Positions 8,451-16,557 of a stretch of DNA of 64,000 nucleotides are shown piece after piece (position 1 is the first letter of the stretch; each line of letters begins with the position of its first letter). The notes below the pieces were generated by a model. It saw only the letters and a list, made by a program, of their open reading frames with translations. It had not been told where the DNA came from and ran no database searches. Origin of the DNA: Actinomycetota bacterium. Its GTDB lineage: Bacteria; Actinomycetota; Acidimicrobiia; Acidimicrobiales; Ilumatobacteraceae. Both the position numbers and the translations under genes were made by a program. The stretch covers positions 106,737-170,736 of the forward strand of contig WLIV01000005.1 of NCBI GenBank assembly GCA_009702045.1, in the 5' to 3' direction.

Positions 8451-9901
8451 TGCCGTACCGTCGCCACAATCCGTATCCGGGTCTGCTGGTCGCCGCCATG
8501 ATCCCGGCACTGGTCATCGGGGCAGTGTGGAAGGTGGCGGATCACTTCGCTCCTGAGGTCCGCGTACCCCTCGCCAGTCCCGGCATCGTCACGCCGCCAA
8601 CCGCCATGTCCACTCCACTGCTGTCGGTGCGCCGCGCGCCGGGGGTTCTTTCGGACGACGCCGGTTCCACACGTCTGCAGGGTTCGCTCGGGCCGCTGCT
8701 GAATCTCATCGACGGCTCATCGTGTGTCGACATCTCCGTGAATGGCCAACACGTCGCCGGCAAGAACGAGAACCTTTCGCTCCGTCCGGCCAGCAATATG
8801 AAGCTGGTCACGGCATTGGTGGCACTCGAGGTGCTCGGGCCCGACTACACCTACACGACCACGGTGCAAGGAGACCTCGACAGCGAAGGTGTGGTGCAGG
8901 GCAATCTGTTCCTCGTCGGTGGCGGCGACCCAGTGCTGAGCGACACGTGGTGGAACGGTCCCAACCCGTACTACCCGCCGTTCAACATGACAATCATCGA
9001 GCAACTCGCCGACACGGTGGCTGGCGCAGGAGTGAAAGCGATTACCGGTGCCGTCGTCGGCGACGCCAGCCGCTATGACGACGAGTGGTACGCCCCCAGT
9101 TGGACGCCGGATGTGAAGTTCGTCGAGGCTGGGCCGATTGCCGGATTGTTGGTGAACGACTCGCGTGAGTCGCTCACCAGGGCGGCCAACGACCCGGCGA
9201 TCGGAGCCGCGAACGTGTTCACCAAGCTGTTGCAGGACCGCTTCGTGATGATTGGCAAGGTCGGCAAATCGGGTCGTTCCACGAGCGCGACGACGATCGC
9301 CTCGATTCGATCCAACCCGCTGTCGTCGATCATTAACGAGATGCTGGTCACCAGCGACAACAACACGGCAGAGATGCTCCTGAAGGAGATCGGACTCGCG
9401 AAGGGTGGCTCGGGTACGAGCATCGCGGGACTGGCGGTGGTGAACGCCACGCTGCAGTCGTGGGGTGTGCCAATGGACGGTGTCACCGTTGCCGACGGCT
9501 CTGGGCTCTCCGATGACAATCGGTTGACCTGCGCGGCGTTGCTCAAAGTGCTGCAACATGCTTCGGGCACCGGCATCCTGCGTGAACAGTTGCCGCTCGG
9601 TGGTCAGCCGGGGAGCACGCTGTACGACGGTTTCCAGAAGGGCAAGCCGCTGTTCGGCGTCATCCGGGCCAAGACCGGGACGTTGTACAACTACCAGGAC
9701 GGCGTCGGTGGCAAGCCAGGGGCGAAGGCGTTGGCAGGGTATGTGCCGCTACGCGACGGGGGAGAGGTTGAGTTCGCGCTGCTGCTCAACGGTCCGCAGA
9801 TCGCCGAACAGGTGAACTACCGGCCGATCTGGGACGTGTTTGCCACCACCATGGCGGCGTACGTCGCATCTCCGACGGCCATCGATCTCGGCCCGCGGTG
9901 A
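8447..9901 (+). CDS. dacB: D-alanyl-D-alanine carboxypeptidase/endopeptidase, PBP4 (DacB) type
   Basis: Penicillin-binding protein of class C type (peptidase S13) that trims or cleaves peptidoglycan cross-links. The 484-residue protein has an N-terminal hydrophobic anchor (about residues 12-28), the SNMK active-site serine motif (S116, K119), SDN at residues 303-305 and KTG at 409-411, all in the spacing of PBP4. The start is the first of two adjacent ATG codons, overlapping the preceding stop by four bases, so translation is probably coupled. It should act outside the membrane. Confidence 0.93.
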   Translation: MMPYRRHNPYPGLLVAAMIPALVIGAVWKVADHFAPEVRVPLASPGIVTPPTAMSTPLLSVRRAPGVLSDDAGSTRLQGSLGPLLNLIDGSSCVDISVNGQHVAGKNENLSLRPASNMKLVTALVALEVLGPDYTYTTTVQGDLDSEGVVQGNLFLVGGGDPVLSDTWWNGPNPYYPPFNMTIIEQLADTVAGAGVKAITGAVVGDASRYDDEWYAPSWTPDVKFVEAGPIAGLLVNDSRESLTRAANDPAIGAANVFTKLLQDRFVMIGKVGKSGRSTSATTIASIRSNPLSSIINEMLVTSDNNTAEMLLKEIGLAKGGSGTSIAGLAVVNATLQSWGVPMDGVTVADGSGLSDDNRLTCAALLKVLQHASGTGILREQLPLGGQPGSTLYDGFQKGKPLFGVIRAKTGTLYNYQDGVGGKPGAKALAGYVPLRDGGEVEFALLLNGPQIAEQVNYRPIWDVFATTMAAYVASPTAIDLGPR

Positions 9902-9914
9902 CCCAGTGGTAGCG

Positions 9915-10523
9915 ATGCCGATGTTCCCGCTCGGCAAGGCCTTCCTGCCGGGTTCGTTGCTGATGGTGCAGATTTTCGAACCGCGGTACCGCGTGCTCGT
10001 GCACGACTGCTTGGAGATGACCGAGCCCGAGTTCGGTGTGGTGATGATCGAGCGCGGCAGCGAAGTTGGCGGTGGTGACACTCGATCTCCGGTCGGCGCC
10101 GTTGCACGCCTACTGCGAGTCGAGGAGTTGCAGAACGGCCGGATCTCCGTGGTGGCGGGTATCGGCCGCCGGATTCTGGTGCAGCAGTGGCTGCCCGACA
10201 ACCCGTACCCGTACGCATCCGTCGAGGACTGGCCCGATGAAGGGCTGGCAGTCGTCGACCCGGTCCTGCTCGGCTCTGTCTCCGACCGCTGTCGCCGTTC
10301 CGCCGAACTTGCCGCAGCCTTGGGGGATCCCGGGGTCGACCCGACGGTGATGATCAGCGACGATCCGTCGCTGGCGACGTTCCAGTTGGCTGGCTTGGCT
10401 CCGTTGTCGGACTTCGACCGGTACCGGGTGCTGTGTGGCCCTGGCGCAGGGGACCGACTTGCTGTGCTGGCCGAGTTGCTCGAAACCGTCGAGGATGTGC
10501 TGACGTTCCGCATGCAGCGCTGA
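9915..10523 (+). CDS. Lon-protease N-terminal (LON substrate-binding) domain protein
   Basis: A 202-residue protein made of the LON N-domain alone, with no AAA or protease domain. The opening MPMFPLGKAFLPG is typical, as are the IFEPRYRVLVHDCLE and GVVMIERG segments. Such stand-alone proteins are common in actinobacteria; a role in substrate recognition is inferred and unproven. A GTG at 9906 in the same frame is an alternative start; homology cannot separate them. It follows dacB by 13 bases. Confidence 0.82.
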   Translation: MPMFPLGKAFLPGSLLMVQIFEPRYRVLVHDCLEMTEPEFGVVMIERGSEVGGGDTRSPVGAVARLLRVEELQNGRISVVAGIGRRILVQQWLPDNPYPYASVEDWPDEGLAVVDPVLLGSVSDRCRRSAELAAALGDPGVDPTVMISDDPSLATFQLAGLAPLSDFDRYRVLCGPGAGDRLAVLAELLETVEDVLTFRMQR

Positions 10524-10588
10524 CCTCGGCCGGACCTTTCGCGGCGTGCCGGTAGGGGATCGCGCCGCTCGCGTGCTACATATATGGG

Positions 10589-10945
10589 GTGCCCGAGAAG
10601 GACAGCGACTCCACACGCAACCCGAAATCCCGCGGTTCTGCCGGTCAGATCGGCGAAGTCGTGCAGATGGTCAAGGCGTACGCGAATCAGGAGTTGCGCA
10701 GCCCGCTGCGCGGGGCTGTGCGCTGGATCGGTTACGGCCTCGGTGGCGCGCTCCTCATCGGCGGCGGAACCGCGTTCCTGGTCCTTGGTGTGCTGCGCAT
10801 GATCCAGTCGGAATGGCCGGGCACGTTCCACGGCCGCTGGATGTCGTTGTTGCCCTACGGCTTCGGTCTGGTGTTCTGCGTGTTCGTTGCCCTCCTCGCA
10901 CTCGCCCGTATCAACAAGAAGCCCCTGAACAAGGAGCAGTCCTGA
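10589..10945 (+). CDS. small membrane protein (DUF1469/phage-holin-superfamily-like)
   Basis: A 118-residue protein from a GTG start. The hydrophilic N-terminus (about 1-45) is followed by two membrane segments: about 47-70 (YGLGGALLIGGGTAFLVLG) and about 85-108 (LLPYGFGLVFCVFVALLALA). The cytoplasmic helix EVVQMVKAYANQELRSPLRG followed by paired membrane helices resembles the actinobacterial phage-holin-superfamily proteins, a moderate match. It forms a cluster of three consecutive small proteins, separated by one and two bases, probably co-expressed. Function unknown. Confidence 0.7.
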   Translation: MPEKDSDSTRNPKSRGSAGQIGEVVQMVKAYANQELRSPLRGAVRWIGYGLGGALLIGGGTAFLVLGVLRMIQSEWPGTFHGRWMSLLPYGFGLVFCVFVALLALARINKKPLNKEQS

Positions 10946-10946
10946 C

Positions 10947-11153
10947 ATGGCCCAGCCCCGCATCACCCGCGACGACCTCGAGGCGAAGTTCAAGTCCGTA
11001 CAGGACGACTGGCAAGGCAAGCTCGAGGACAAGAAGCAGACACTGATTACTGCCCTGACGGTCGGCGGTGTCGTGTTGCTGGTCATCTTCTTCTTGCTCG
11101 GTCGCCGTTCGGGGAAGAAGAAGACCACGTTCGTCGAAGTCCGTCGGCTGTAA
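10947..11153 (+). CDS. small single-pass membrane protein (68 aa)
   Basis: A 68-residue protein with a charged N-terminus (ITRDDLEAKFKSVQDDWQGK), one membrane helix at about 36-52 (ALTVGGVVLLVIFFLLG) and a basic tail GRRSGKKKTT. The AAGGAG site at 10931-10936 lies ten bases before the ATG. It starts one base after the preceding stop. No family recognised; the arrangement suggests a partner of the neighbouring membrane protein. Confidence 0.72.
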   Translation: MAQPRITRDDLEAKFKSVQDDWQGKLEDKKQTLITALTVGGVVLLVIFFLLGRRSGKKKTTFVEVRRL

Positions 11154-11155
11154 TC

Positions 11156-11413
11156 GTGGCCAAGAAACTCAGCCTGTTGTCGCCGACGGCGATGCTGCGT
11201 CACAACGCCCTGTACAAGGGTGTCTTCGCTGGCCGCCGCGGTTGGATGATCGTGGGCCTGTTCGTCTGGGGTCCGCGGCTGGCGAAGCGTTTCCTCGGCC
11301 GTCAACAAGAAGTGCTCATCACGGAGCGGCTTGTCGCCGGCCAGGTGTTGCGGATCGAGGCCATCGAACCGCCCACGCGCCAGCAGCGTCGGGCTGCAGC
11401 TCGCGCCAGCTGA
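11156..11413 (+). CDS. small basic protein of the membrane cluster (85 aa)
   Basis: An 85-residue, strongly basic protein from a GTG start two bases after the preceding stop. It has one weak hydrophobic segment (RRGWMIVGLFVWGPRLAKRF, about 26-45) and ends in an arginine- and alanine-rich tail. I do not recognise a family. The tight spacing indicates the third member of the three-gene membrane cluster. Confidence 0.62.
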   Translation: MAKKLSLLSPTAMLRHNALYKGVFAGRRGWMIVGLFVWGPRLAKRFLGRQQEVLITERLVAGQVLRIEAIEPPTRQQRRAAARAS

Positions 11414-11471
11414 GCCGCTTCTGCCGCCGCTCGCGGCACAATGGCACGATGCCCACGGAGGGAACGACACG

Positions 11472-11669
11472 ATGAAGGTCCTGCTGCGCAACCCCAAACG
11501 CGAACTCGTCATCGACGGGAAGCGCTCGGTGAACGCGTTACTGACACAACTCGACCTGCCACGCGAGTCGCACCTCGTCATCTGTAATGGAACCCTCGTA
11601 CCGGGTGATGCTGATCTGACTGACGACGACGTCGTTGAAATCCGACCCGTGATCTCAGGCGGCGCCTGA
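11472..11669 (+). CDS. MoaD/ThiS-family sulfur-carrier protein (TtuB-like), C-terminus Gly-Gly-Ala
   Basis: A 65-residue beta-grasp protein. The pattern LVIDGKRSVNALLTQL, ESHLVICNGTLVPGDADL and DDDVVEIRPVISGG is that of ThiS/MoaD/TtuB carriers, which hold sulfur as a C-terminal thiocarboxylate on Gly-Gly. Here the chain ends Gly-Gly-Ala, so the last residue would have to be removed before activation. GGAGGG at 11457-11462 is the ribosome site. The stop shares one base with the start of the TtuA-type gene, which makes this its likely sulfur donor in tRNA thiolation. The three residues around the C-terminus were checked against the DNA. Confidence 0.83.
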   Translation: MKVLLRNPKRELVIDGKRSVNALLTQLDLPRESHLVICNGTLVPGDADLTDDDVVEIRPVISGGA

Positions 11670-12634
11670 TGGTCGCCGTCGGATCGAAGTGTCGTACGTG
11701 CAAGGCCCCAGCGATCATCGACCTCCCGCGTCACAACGCCCACTTCTGTGCCGAGCACTTCCTGGAACTCTGTCGTCGCCAGGTGGTGAAGGCGATCGAG
11801 AAGTTCGACATGCTCAGCAAGGACGACCGGGTGCTTGTCGCGGTCTCCGGCGGCAAGGACAGCCTCGCAGTCTGGGACATGCTGATCGAGCTGGGATACC
11901 AAGCTGATGGTCTGTACCTCGGCCTCGGGATCGGCGACTACAGCGACACGTCCGCTGTGTACGCCCGCAACTTCGCGGCCGAACGGGGGTTGCACCTCAT
12001 TGAAGTCTCGCTGCGCGCCGACTACGGCTACGACGTGCCCACTGCTTCCAGGGCCACCAAGCGCGTGCCCTGCAGCGCCTGCGGAATCAGTAAGCGACAC
12101 CTGTTCGACAGCGAGGCGCTGAAAGGCGGCTACACGGTGTTGGTCACTGGCCACAACCTCGACGACGAGGCGGCGGTGCTGTTCGGCAACACGCTGCGAT
12201 GGGACGTCGAGTACTTGGCCCGTCAAGCACCGGTGTTACCTGCCCGCAATGGCTTTCCGAAGAAGGTCAAGCCACTCGTTCGGCTCACCGAGCGCGAAAT
12301 GGCTGCGTGGTGCATCGTGCGTGGTATCGACTACCTCGTCGAGGAATGTCCGATGGCCGTCGGCAACAAGCACCTCGCGTACAAAGCCGCGCTGAACGAG
12401 ATCGAACGTCAGTCGCCCGGTAGCAAAGCCGCGTTCTACTTGAACTTCCTCGACAACATGGCGCCGCTCCTCACTGGAATCACGGCCGCGGCCACGGACT
12501 CCTTGCAGGAGTGCACCTCCTGCGGTGCGCCCACCACGGGCGACATGTGCGCGTTCTGTCGCTTGGCGGAGAAGGCCAGCGCACATGAACCCGTACCGGT
12601 GGAACTGGTAATTGGAAAAGGACGCAAACGATGA
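11669..12634 (+). CDS. tRNA 2-thiouridine/5-methyl-2-thiouridine synthetase, TtuA family
   Basis: A PP-loop ATPase that adenylates a tRNA uridine and replaces its oxygen with sulfur. The 321-residue chain has an N-terminal zinc finger (C8, C11, H22 region, C27, H30), the PP-loop SGGKDS (60-65), cysteines C135 and C138 in PCSACG and C227 in EECP, and a C-terminal zinc finger (CTSCG and CAFC). The C135/C138/C227 set matches the [4Fe-4S]-binding cysteines of Thermus TtuA, as family knowledge has them. It is coupled to a sulfur carrier upstream (TGATG) and to TrmI downstream (ATGA). The target, position 54 of the T-loop, is inferred by homology. Confidence 0.88.
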   Translation: MVAVGSKCRTCKAPAIIDLPRHNAHFCAEHFLELCRRQVVKAIEKFDMLSKDDRVLVAVSGGKDSLAVWDMLIELGYQADGLYLGLGIGDYSDTSAVYARNFAAERGLHLIEVSLRADYGYDVPTASRATKRVPCSACGISKRHLFDSEALKGGYTVLVTGHNLDDEAAVLFGNTLRWDVEYLARQAPVLPARNGFPKKVKPLVRLTEREMAAWCIVRGIDYLVEECPMAVGNKHLAYKAALNEIERQSPGSKAAFYLNFLDNMAPLLTGITAAATDSLQECTSCGAPTTGDMCAFCRLAEKASAHEPVPVELVIGKGRKR

Positions 12635-13401
12635 ACCGACCGTTCGCATACGGCGACAAGGTGCTGCTGCTCGACAACAAGCAGCGTCGCTACCTGATCA
12701 CGCTCACAGAGGGCGCCGAGTTCCACACCCACACCGGGTTGGTGCCGCACGCCGACATGGCCGAGCGGCCCGAAGGAACCGTCTTCAAGAGCACCAAGAA
12801 CGCGTCATACACCGCGCTGCGGCCCACGCTGGAAGACTTCGTGCTGGAGATGCCCCGCGGCGCGCAGGTGATCTACCCAAAGGATCTGGCGCCGATCTGC
12901 ATGCTGGCCGACATCGGCCCCGGTGTGCGCGTGTTCGAGAGTGGCCTCGGGTCGGGTGCACTCAGCATGACGATGTTGCGCTACGGCGCAGAGATCGTTG
13001 GCTACGAGATCCGTGAAGACTTCCTCAACCGGGCGAAGGCCAACGTGCGCACGTTCCTTGGCGAGGGCGTGATGGACCGTTACGACGCCCGCTTGGCGGA
13101 CGCATACGCCGGTATCGCCGAACGCGATCTCGACCGTGTGGTGCTCGATCTTCCCGAACCGTGGCAGGTCGTGCCGCATGCGATGGAGGCACTGCGGCCC
13201 GGGGGCATCCTGCTGGCCTACACACCGTCGATCACCCAGGCGGTACAGACCCGCGAGGCGATGGCAACCCGCGCGTGGAGCGGCACGCGCACGCTGGAAG
13301 TGTTGCACCGCGGTTGGTACATCGAGGGTCAGGCTGTGCGTCCCGACCACCGCATGGTGGCGCACACAGCGTTCCTCACCGTCGGACGCTTCCTCGGCTG
13401 A
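12631..13401 (+). CDS. trmI: tRNA (adenine-58-N1)-methyltransferase
   Basis: S-adenosylmethionine enzyme that makes m1A at position 58 in the T-loop of tRNA. The 256-residue protein has the N-terminal beta domain (FAYGDKVLLLDNKQRRYL), the family tag IYPKD, the SAM-binding ESGLGSGALS, GYEIREDF, and the catalytic-site VVLDLPEPWQV. It overlaps the TtuA-type gene by four bases (ATGA). In mycobacteria a TrmI homologue also lies close to the proteasome locus, which agrees with this context. Confidence 0.94.
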   Translation: MNRPFAYGDKVLLLDNKQRRYLITLTEGAEFHTHTGLVPHADMAERPEGTVFKSTKNASYTALRPTLEDFVLEMPRGAQVIYPKDLAPICMLADIGPGVRVFESGLGSGALSMTMLRYGAEIVGYEIREDFLNRAKANVRTFLGEGVMDRYDARLADAYAGIAERDLDRVVLDLPEPWQVVPHAMEALRPGGILLAYTPSITQAVQTREAMATRAWSGTRTLEVLHRGWYIEGQAVRPDHRMVAHTAFLTVGRFLG

Positions 13402-13419
13402 CTCGCCCCCAGACGCGAT

Positions 13420-13444
13420 GAAGGCGGCCCATCGGGCCGCCTTC
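13420..13444 (+). terminator. hairpin terminator between trmI and ferredoxin genes
   Basis: GAAGGCGGCCC, loop ATC, GGGCCGCCTTC: a perfect 11-base-pair stem between two converging genes. No T-run follows, as is common in GC-rich actinobacteria. It can serve both strands. Confidence 0.75.
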
Positions 13445-13469
13445 ACGCAAGTTCTTCAACCTGTCAGAA

Positions 13470-13715
13470 CTAGGGCTCGATGAAGATGCATTCGCCGGGG
13501 CATTCCTCGGCGCTCTCGATGACCGCATCGAGGCGGTTGTCGGGGATGTCGGCCATGCCGTCGGCTCCCTGAGCGTTGCCCTTGGCGGTGGCGTACACCG
13601 TGTCGCCCTGCTTGACGTAGGCAAGGCCATCGTCGAGCAGTGTGAAGACGTCGGGCGCGATCTCTTCGCAAAGGCCATCGCCGGTGCACAGGTCCTGGTC
13701 GATCCACACCTTCAT
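13470..13715 (-). CDS. small [3Fe-4S]-type ferredoxin
   Basis: An 81-residue electron carrier. Cysteines C10 and C16 (CTGDGLC, with D13 in place of the middle cysteine) and C72 (ECPGEC, C76 as well) fit the actinobacterial single-cluster 3Fe-4S ferredoxins that feed cytochromes P450 and other oxidoreductases. AGGAG is eight bases before the ATG, and a TATGAT box lies further upstream. No P450 is in the window, so the partner is unknown; supplying electrons to the nearby Fe-S enzyme TtuA is only a thought. Confidence 0.88.
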   Translation of the reverse strand: MKVWIDQDLCTGDGLCEEIAPDVFTLLDDGLAYVKQGDTVYATAKGNAQGADGMADIPDNRLDAVIESAEECPGECIFIEP

Positions 13716-13753
13716 GTTGCTTGTCTCCTAATTCCGAGGTTCAGACAGTTGTG

Positions 13754-13759
13754 ATCATA
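13754..13759 (-). promoter_or_regulatory. -10 box of the ferredoxin gene
   Basis: TATGAT on the minus strand, 38 bases before the ATG; the leader holds an AGGAG ribosome site. Confidence 0.45.
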
Positions 13760-13825
13760 CATGTCGACCTGTGCCGAACGAAGTCACGCGCTGATGTTGC
13801 AGGCGACCAAGGGCGTGGGCGGTGT

Positions 13826-13831
13826 TAGGTT
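13826..13831 (+). promoter_or_regulatory. leaderless -10 box of mpa
   Basis: TAGGTT six bases before the ATG at 13838. Confidence 0.6.
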
Positions 13832-13837
13832 CCTGCC

Positions 13838-15571
13838 ATGAGCGACGCCGCCGCCCACGACCCCGCCGAGTCCGTCGATGCCCTCGCGATATTGCGCGTG
13901 CAGGCGTCGACACTGGAGGAAGAGGTCGCCCAGCTGCGTCGCAAGCTGGTCGACGCACCCAAACGCCAGCGAGCGCTCGAGGAGCGACTGCTCGAGAACA
14001 AGGGTCAGCTCGCGCAGGTCACTTCGCAGAATGAGAAGCTCAGCTACACCTTGCGTGAAGCACGTGAACACATCGCCGCGTTACGCGAGGAGGTCGAGAA
14101 ACTCACGCAGCCTCCTTCGGCATACGGCGTCGTGGTCGGCAAGAACGACGATGGCACCGTCGATGTGCTGACCAGTGGTCGCAAGATGCGCGTCGGCCTA
14201 CACCCCGACATCGACCACGAATCGCTCGCACGAGGTGCCGAGGTTGCGCTGAACGAGAGCTTCAACGTCGTGATGTCTCGTCATCCGGAAATCACCGGAG
14301 AGGTCGTCACGATCAAGGAACTACTCGCCGACGGCGTGCGTGCTCTGGTGCTGGGAAGGGCCGATGAAGAGCGGGTCTGTGAGCTAGCCGACAGTTTGCG
14401 CGGCACGCATCTGCGAAGCGGCGACACGATGCGTCTCGACACCCGGAGCAATCTGTTGCTCGAGAAGTTGCAGCGGCCCGAGGTGGAGGATCTGCTGCTC
14501 GAAGAGGTTCCCGACATCTCCTACGCGGACATCGGTGGTCTCGATCTGCAGATCGAGCAGATTGCCGACGCCGTCGAGTTGCCGTTCCTCTACAGCGATC
14601 TCTTCGCCGAGCATCGCTTGCCGGCGCCGAAGGGAATCCTGCTCTACGGCCCTCCGGGCTGTGGCAAGACGCTCATCGCGAAGGCGGTGGCGAACTCGCT
14701 GGCGAAGAAGGTGGCCGAGAAGACCGGCGACGACAAGGGGCGTAGCTACTTCATCAACATCAAGGGTCCGGAACTGCTCAACAAGTACGTCGGTGAGACC
14801 GAGCGGCAGATTCGGTTGGTCTTCCAGCGTGCTCGCGAGAAGAGTGAGGAGGGTTGGCCGGTCATCGTCTTCTTCGACGAGATGGACTCGATGTTCCGCA
14901 CTCGTGGCTCCGGCATCAGTAGCGATATGGAGAGCACGATCGTGCCCCAGCTGCTGGCTGAGATCGACGGTGTGGAAGGGCTTCGCAACGTCATCGTCAT
15001 CGGTGCGACGAACCGCGAAGACCTCATCGACCCCGCCATTCTGCGACCAGGCCGGCTCGACGTGAAGATCCGTATCGACCGTCCCAATCAGGCGGCAGCG
15101 GCGCAGATCTTCGCTCAGTACCTCACCGACGAGATCCCGATCGCTGCTGGCGCCGACATCTCTCGGATGATCGACGCGACGGTTGCCGAGATGTACCGCG
15201 ACGATGTGTCCAACCAGTTCCTGGAGGTCACCTACCAAAACGGAGACAAGGAGATCTTGTATTACAAGGACTTCGCGTCTGGGGCGATGATTGAGAACGT
15301 CGTTCGCCGTGCCAAGAAGTTGGCGATCAAGCGGGTCATCGCCGGTGGCGAGCGCGGTGTGTGCCTCGATGATCTGCTCGACAGCGTCAAGCAGGAGTAC
15401 AAGGAGCACGAAGACCTGCCGAACACCACCAACCCCGACGACTGGGCCAAGATCAGCGGCAAGAAGGGCGAACGGATCGTGTTTATCCGTACGTTGGTGA
15501 AGAGCCGGGAGGCGGTCAGCGCCGAGGGAGGTCGAGCGATCGAACGAGTCGCGACAGGCCAGTACCTCTAG
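13838..15571 (+). CDS. mpa: proteasome-associated AAA ATPase Mpa/ARC
   Basis: Hexameric unfoldase that recognises pupylated proteins and threads them into the 20S proteasome. The 577-residue chain has a coiled coil (about 20-90) that binds Pup, tandem OB folds (about 95-225), Walker A GPPGCGKT (271-278), Walker [10 protein letters not shown] (342-350), and a C-terminal AAA lid. It ends GQYL, the penultimate-tyrosine gate-opening tail known from Mpa. A leaderless promoter precedes the ATG. It converges with the SCO6745-family gene with no spacer. Confidence 0.96.
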   Translation: MSDAAAHDPAESVDALAILRVQASTLEEEVAQLRRKLVDAPKRQRALEERLLENKGQLAQVTSQNEKLSYTLREAREHIAALREEVEKLTQPPSAYGVVVGKNDDGTVDVLTSGRKMRVGLHPDIDHESLARGAEVALNESFNVVMSRHPEITGEVVTIKELLADGVRALVLGRADEERVCELADSLRGTHLRSGDTMRLDTRSNLLLEKLQRPEVEDLLLEEVPDISYADIGGLDLQIEQIADAVELPFLYSDLFAEHRLPAPKGILLYGPPGCGKTLIAKAVANSLAKKVAEKTGDDKGRSYFINIKGPELLNKYVGETERQIRLVFQRAREKSEEGWPVIVFFDEMDSMFRTRGSGISSDMESTIVPQLLAEIDGVEGLRNVIVIGATNREDLIDPAILRPGRLDVKIRIDRPNQAAAAQIFAQYLTDEIPIAAGADISRMIDATVAEMYRDDVSNQFLEVTYQNGDKEILYYKDFASGAMIENVVRRAKKLAIKRVIAGGERGVCLDDLLDSVKQEYKEHEDLPNTTNPDDWAKISGKKGERIVFIRTLVKSREAVSAEGGRAIERVATGQYL

Positions 15572-16444
15572 TCAGTGTCGTTCCCGCGATGCAGGCTGGT
15601 AGTTGGTACCGGCGGTGATGTCGACTTGGTGCAACAGCGTCGCACATGGTGGCTCGAACAGTTCGGCGAACCGCACGCTTGCTGCCTCGCCGAGTAGTTC
15701 CCACGGCAGGGTGGTGAGGCGGTCGGTGTCGTCCTCGAGACGCTGCCGCAACGCGATTCCATCGGAAGTCACTTGTCCGTCGGCCACCAGACCCTTCTTC
15801 GCGAGCGACGCCCAGCCCTGCTGCAGATCGTCGGGGGTAGTGCCCCTCGACTTGGCCAGCCAATCGGGCTCGTACCCCAGCCAGGCGTTGTGCAGGATCG
15901 AGGCTTCGGGGTGCGTGAGCCCTGCGGCGACGACAAGTGCCCAGTGCGTGTCGCCGCGCCATTCGCGCAGGCAGTTCACCGCGTGCCAACCGGACATCAC
16001 CGGGTCGGGGGAGCGCGGCATCGCCAGATGGGCACCGAAGAACACTCGACCGACGCAGGGGAGACGTTCGACCACCGGCCACAGCAGCTCGCCGTACTCG
16101 GCGAGCGGGTCGATGAGTTCAGGCACGTGAGTGCGCAGTCCCTCAGTCACGGCTGCATCACGGGCGTCCCAGAAGTCGCGGAACCGTTCGGGCGACCCCA
16201 TCAGTGTGAACGCGCCTTCGATGCCAACACGGCTGATCGATCCGAACGCCGCGATCACCGCGTTCGGACCGGCTCCGGCCAACGGTGCGCTGCGCGAGGC
16301 GATGTAACCGAGTGGCCCGGCAAATCCGTCGGGGAGGCCCATGAGCCGGTAGCGCTCGACCGCACCAGGATCCCAGAAGATCCAGCCGATCGTTGTCTGC
16401 ACGCTGCGTGCGTTGCGCCGGGTGATCTCCAACCAATCGGTCAT
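15572..16444 (-). CDS. SCO6745/SalK-family protein (first copy)
   Basis: A 290-residue all-helical protein of the SCO6745 family, whose biochemical role is not established. Visible family features are GPLGYIASRSAPLAGAGP, the VIAAFGSISRVGIEGAF helix and the HWALVVAAGLTHPEASILHN segment near residue 180. The start is ATG at 16444; the open frame continues to 16522 through the upstream palindrome. It is inserted between mpa and dop on the opposite strand. A second, diverged member lies at 45321-46067. Confidence 0.78.
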   Translation of the reverse strand: MTDWLEITRRNARSVQTTIGWIFWDPGAVERYRLMGLPDGFAGPLGYIASRSAPLAGAGPNAVIAAFGSISRVGIEGAFTLMGSPERFRDFWDARDAAVTEGLRTHVPELIDPLAEYGELLWPVVERLPCVGRVFFGAHLAMPRSPDPVMSGWHAVNCLREWRGDTHWALVVAAGLTHPEASILHNAWLGYEPDWLAKSRGTTPDDLQQGWASLAKKGLVADGQVTSDGIALRQRLEDDTDRLTTLPWELLGEAASVRFAELFEPPCATLLHQVDITAGTNYQPASRERH

Positions 16445-16478
16445 TCCGCGAGTCTGCCCCACCCGCCCCGTCCCACAC

Positions 16479-16530
16479 CGCGTTTGAAGCCTCACCCGCA
16501 CTGCGTGCGGTTTCGGCTTCAAACGGGGTG
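16479..16530. repeat. nested palindrome between the SCO6745-family gene and dop
   Basis: CGTTTGAAGCC (16481-16491) and GGCTTCAAACG (16515-16525) form a perfect 11-base inverted repeat. Inside it CCGCAC (16496-16501) pairs with GTGCGG (16505-16510) around a three-base loop. It lies in the 113-base gap between divergent genes, just upstream of the dop -10 box. It could be an operator or a REP-like element. Confidence 0.6.
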
Positions 16531-16545
16531 GCGGGTCGCTCGGGT

Positions 16546-16551
16546 TAGGGT
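16546..16551 (+). promoter_or_regulatory. leaderless -10 box of dop
   Basis: TAGGGT six bases before the ATG at 16558. Confidence 0.6.
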
Positions 16552-16557
16552 GCCGGG

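Noticed and set aside
6762..8510. A 582-codon minus-strand frame over the acyl-CoA synthetase gene
   Set aside because: It has no recognisable domain and sits antisense to a well-supported enzyme with intact motifs.
9749..12226. An 825-codon open frame on the minus strand
   Set aside because: It lies antisense to six good plus-strand genes with overlapping starts and stops and family motifs. Long antisense frames are common at this GC content.
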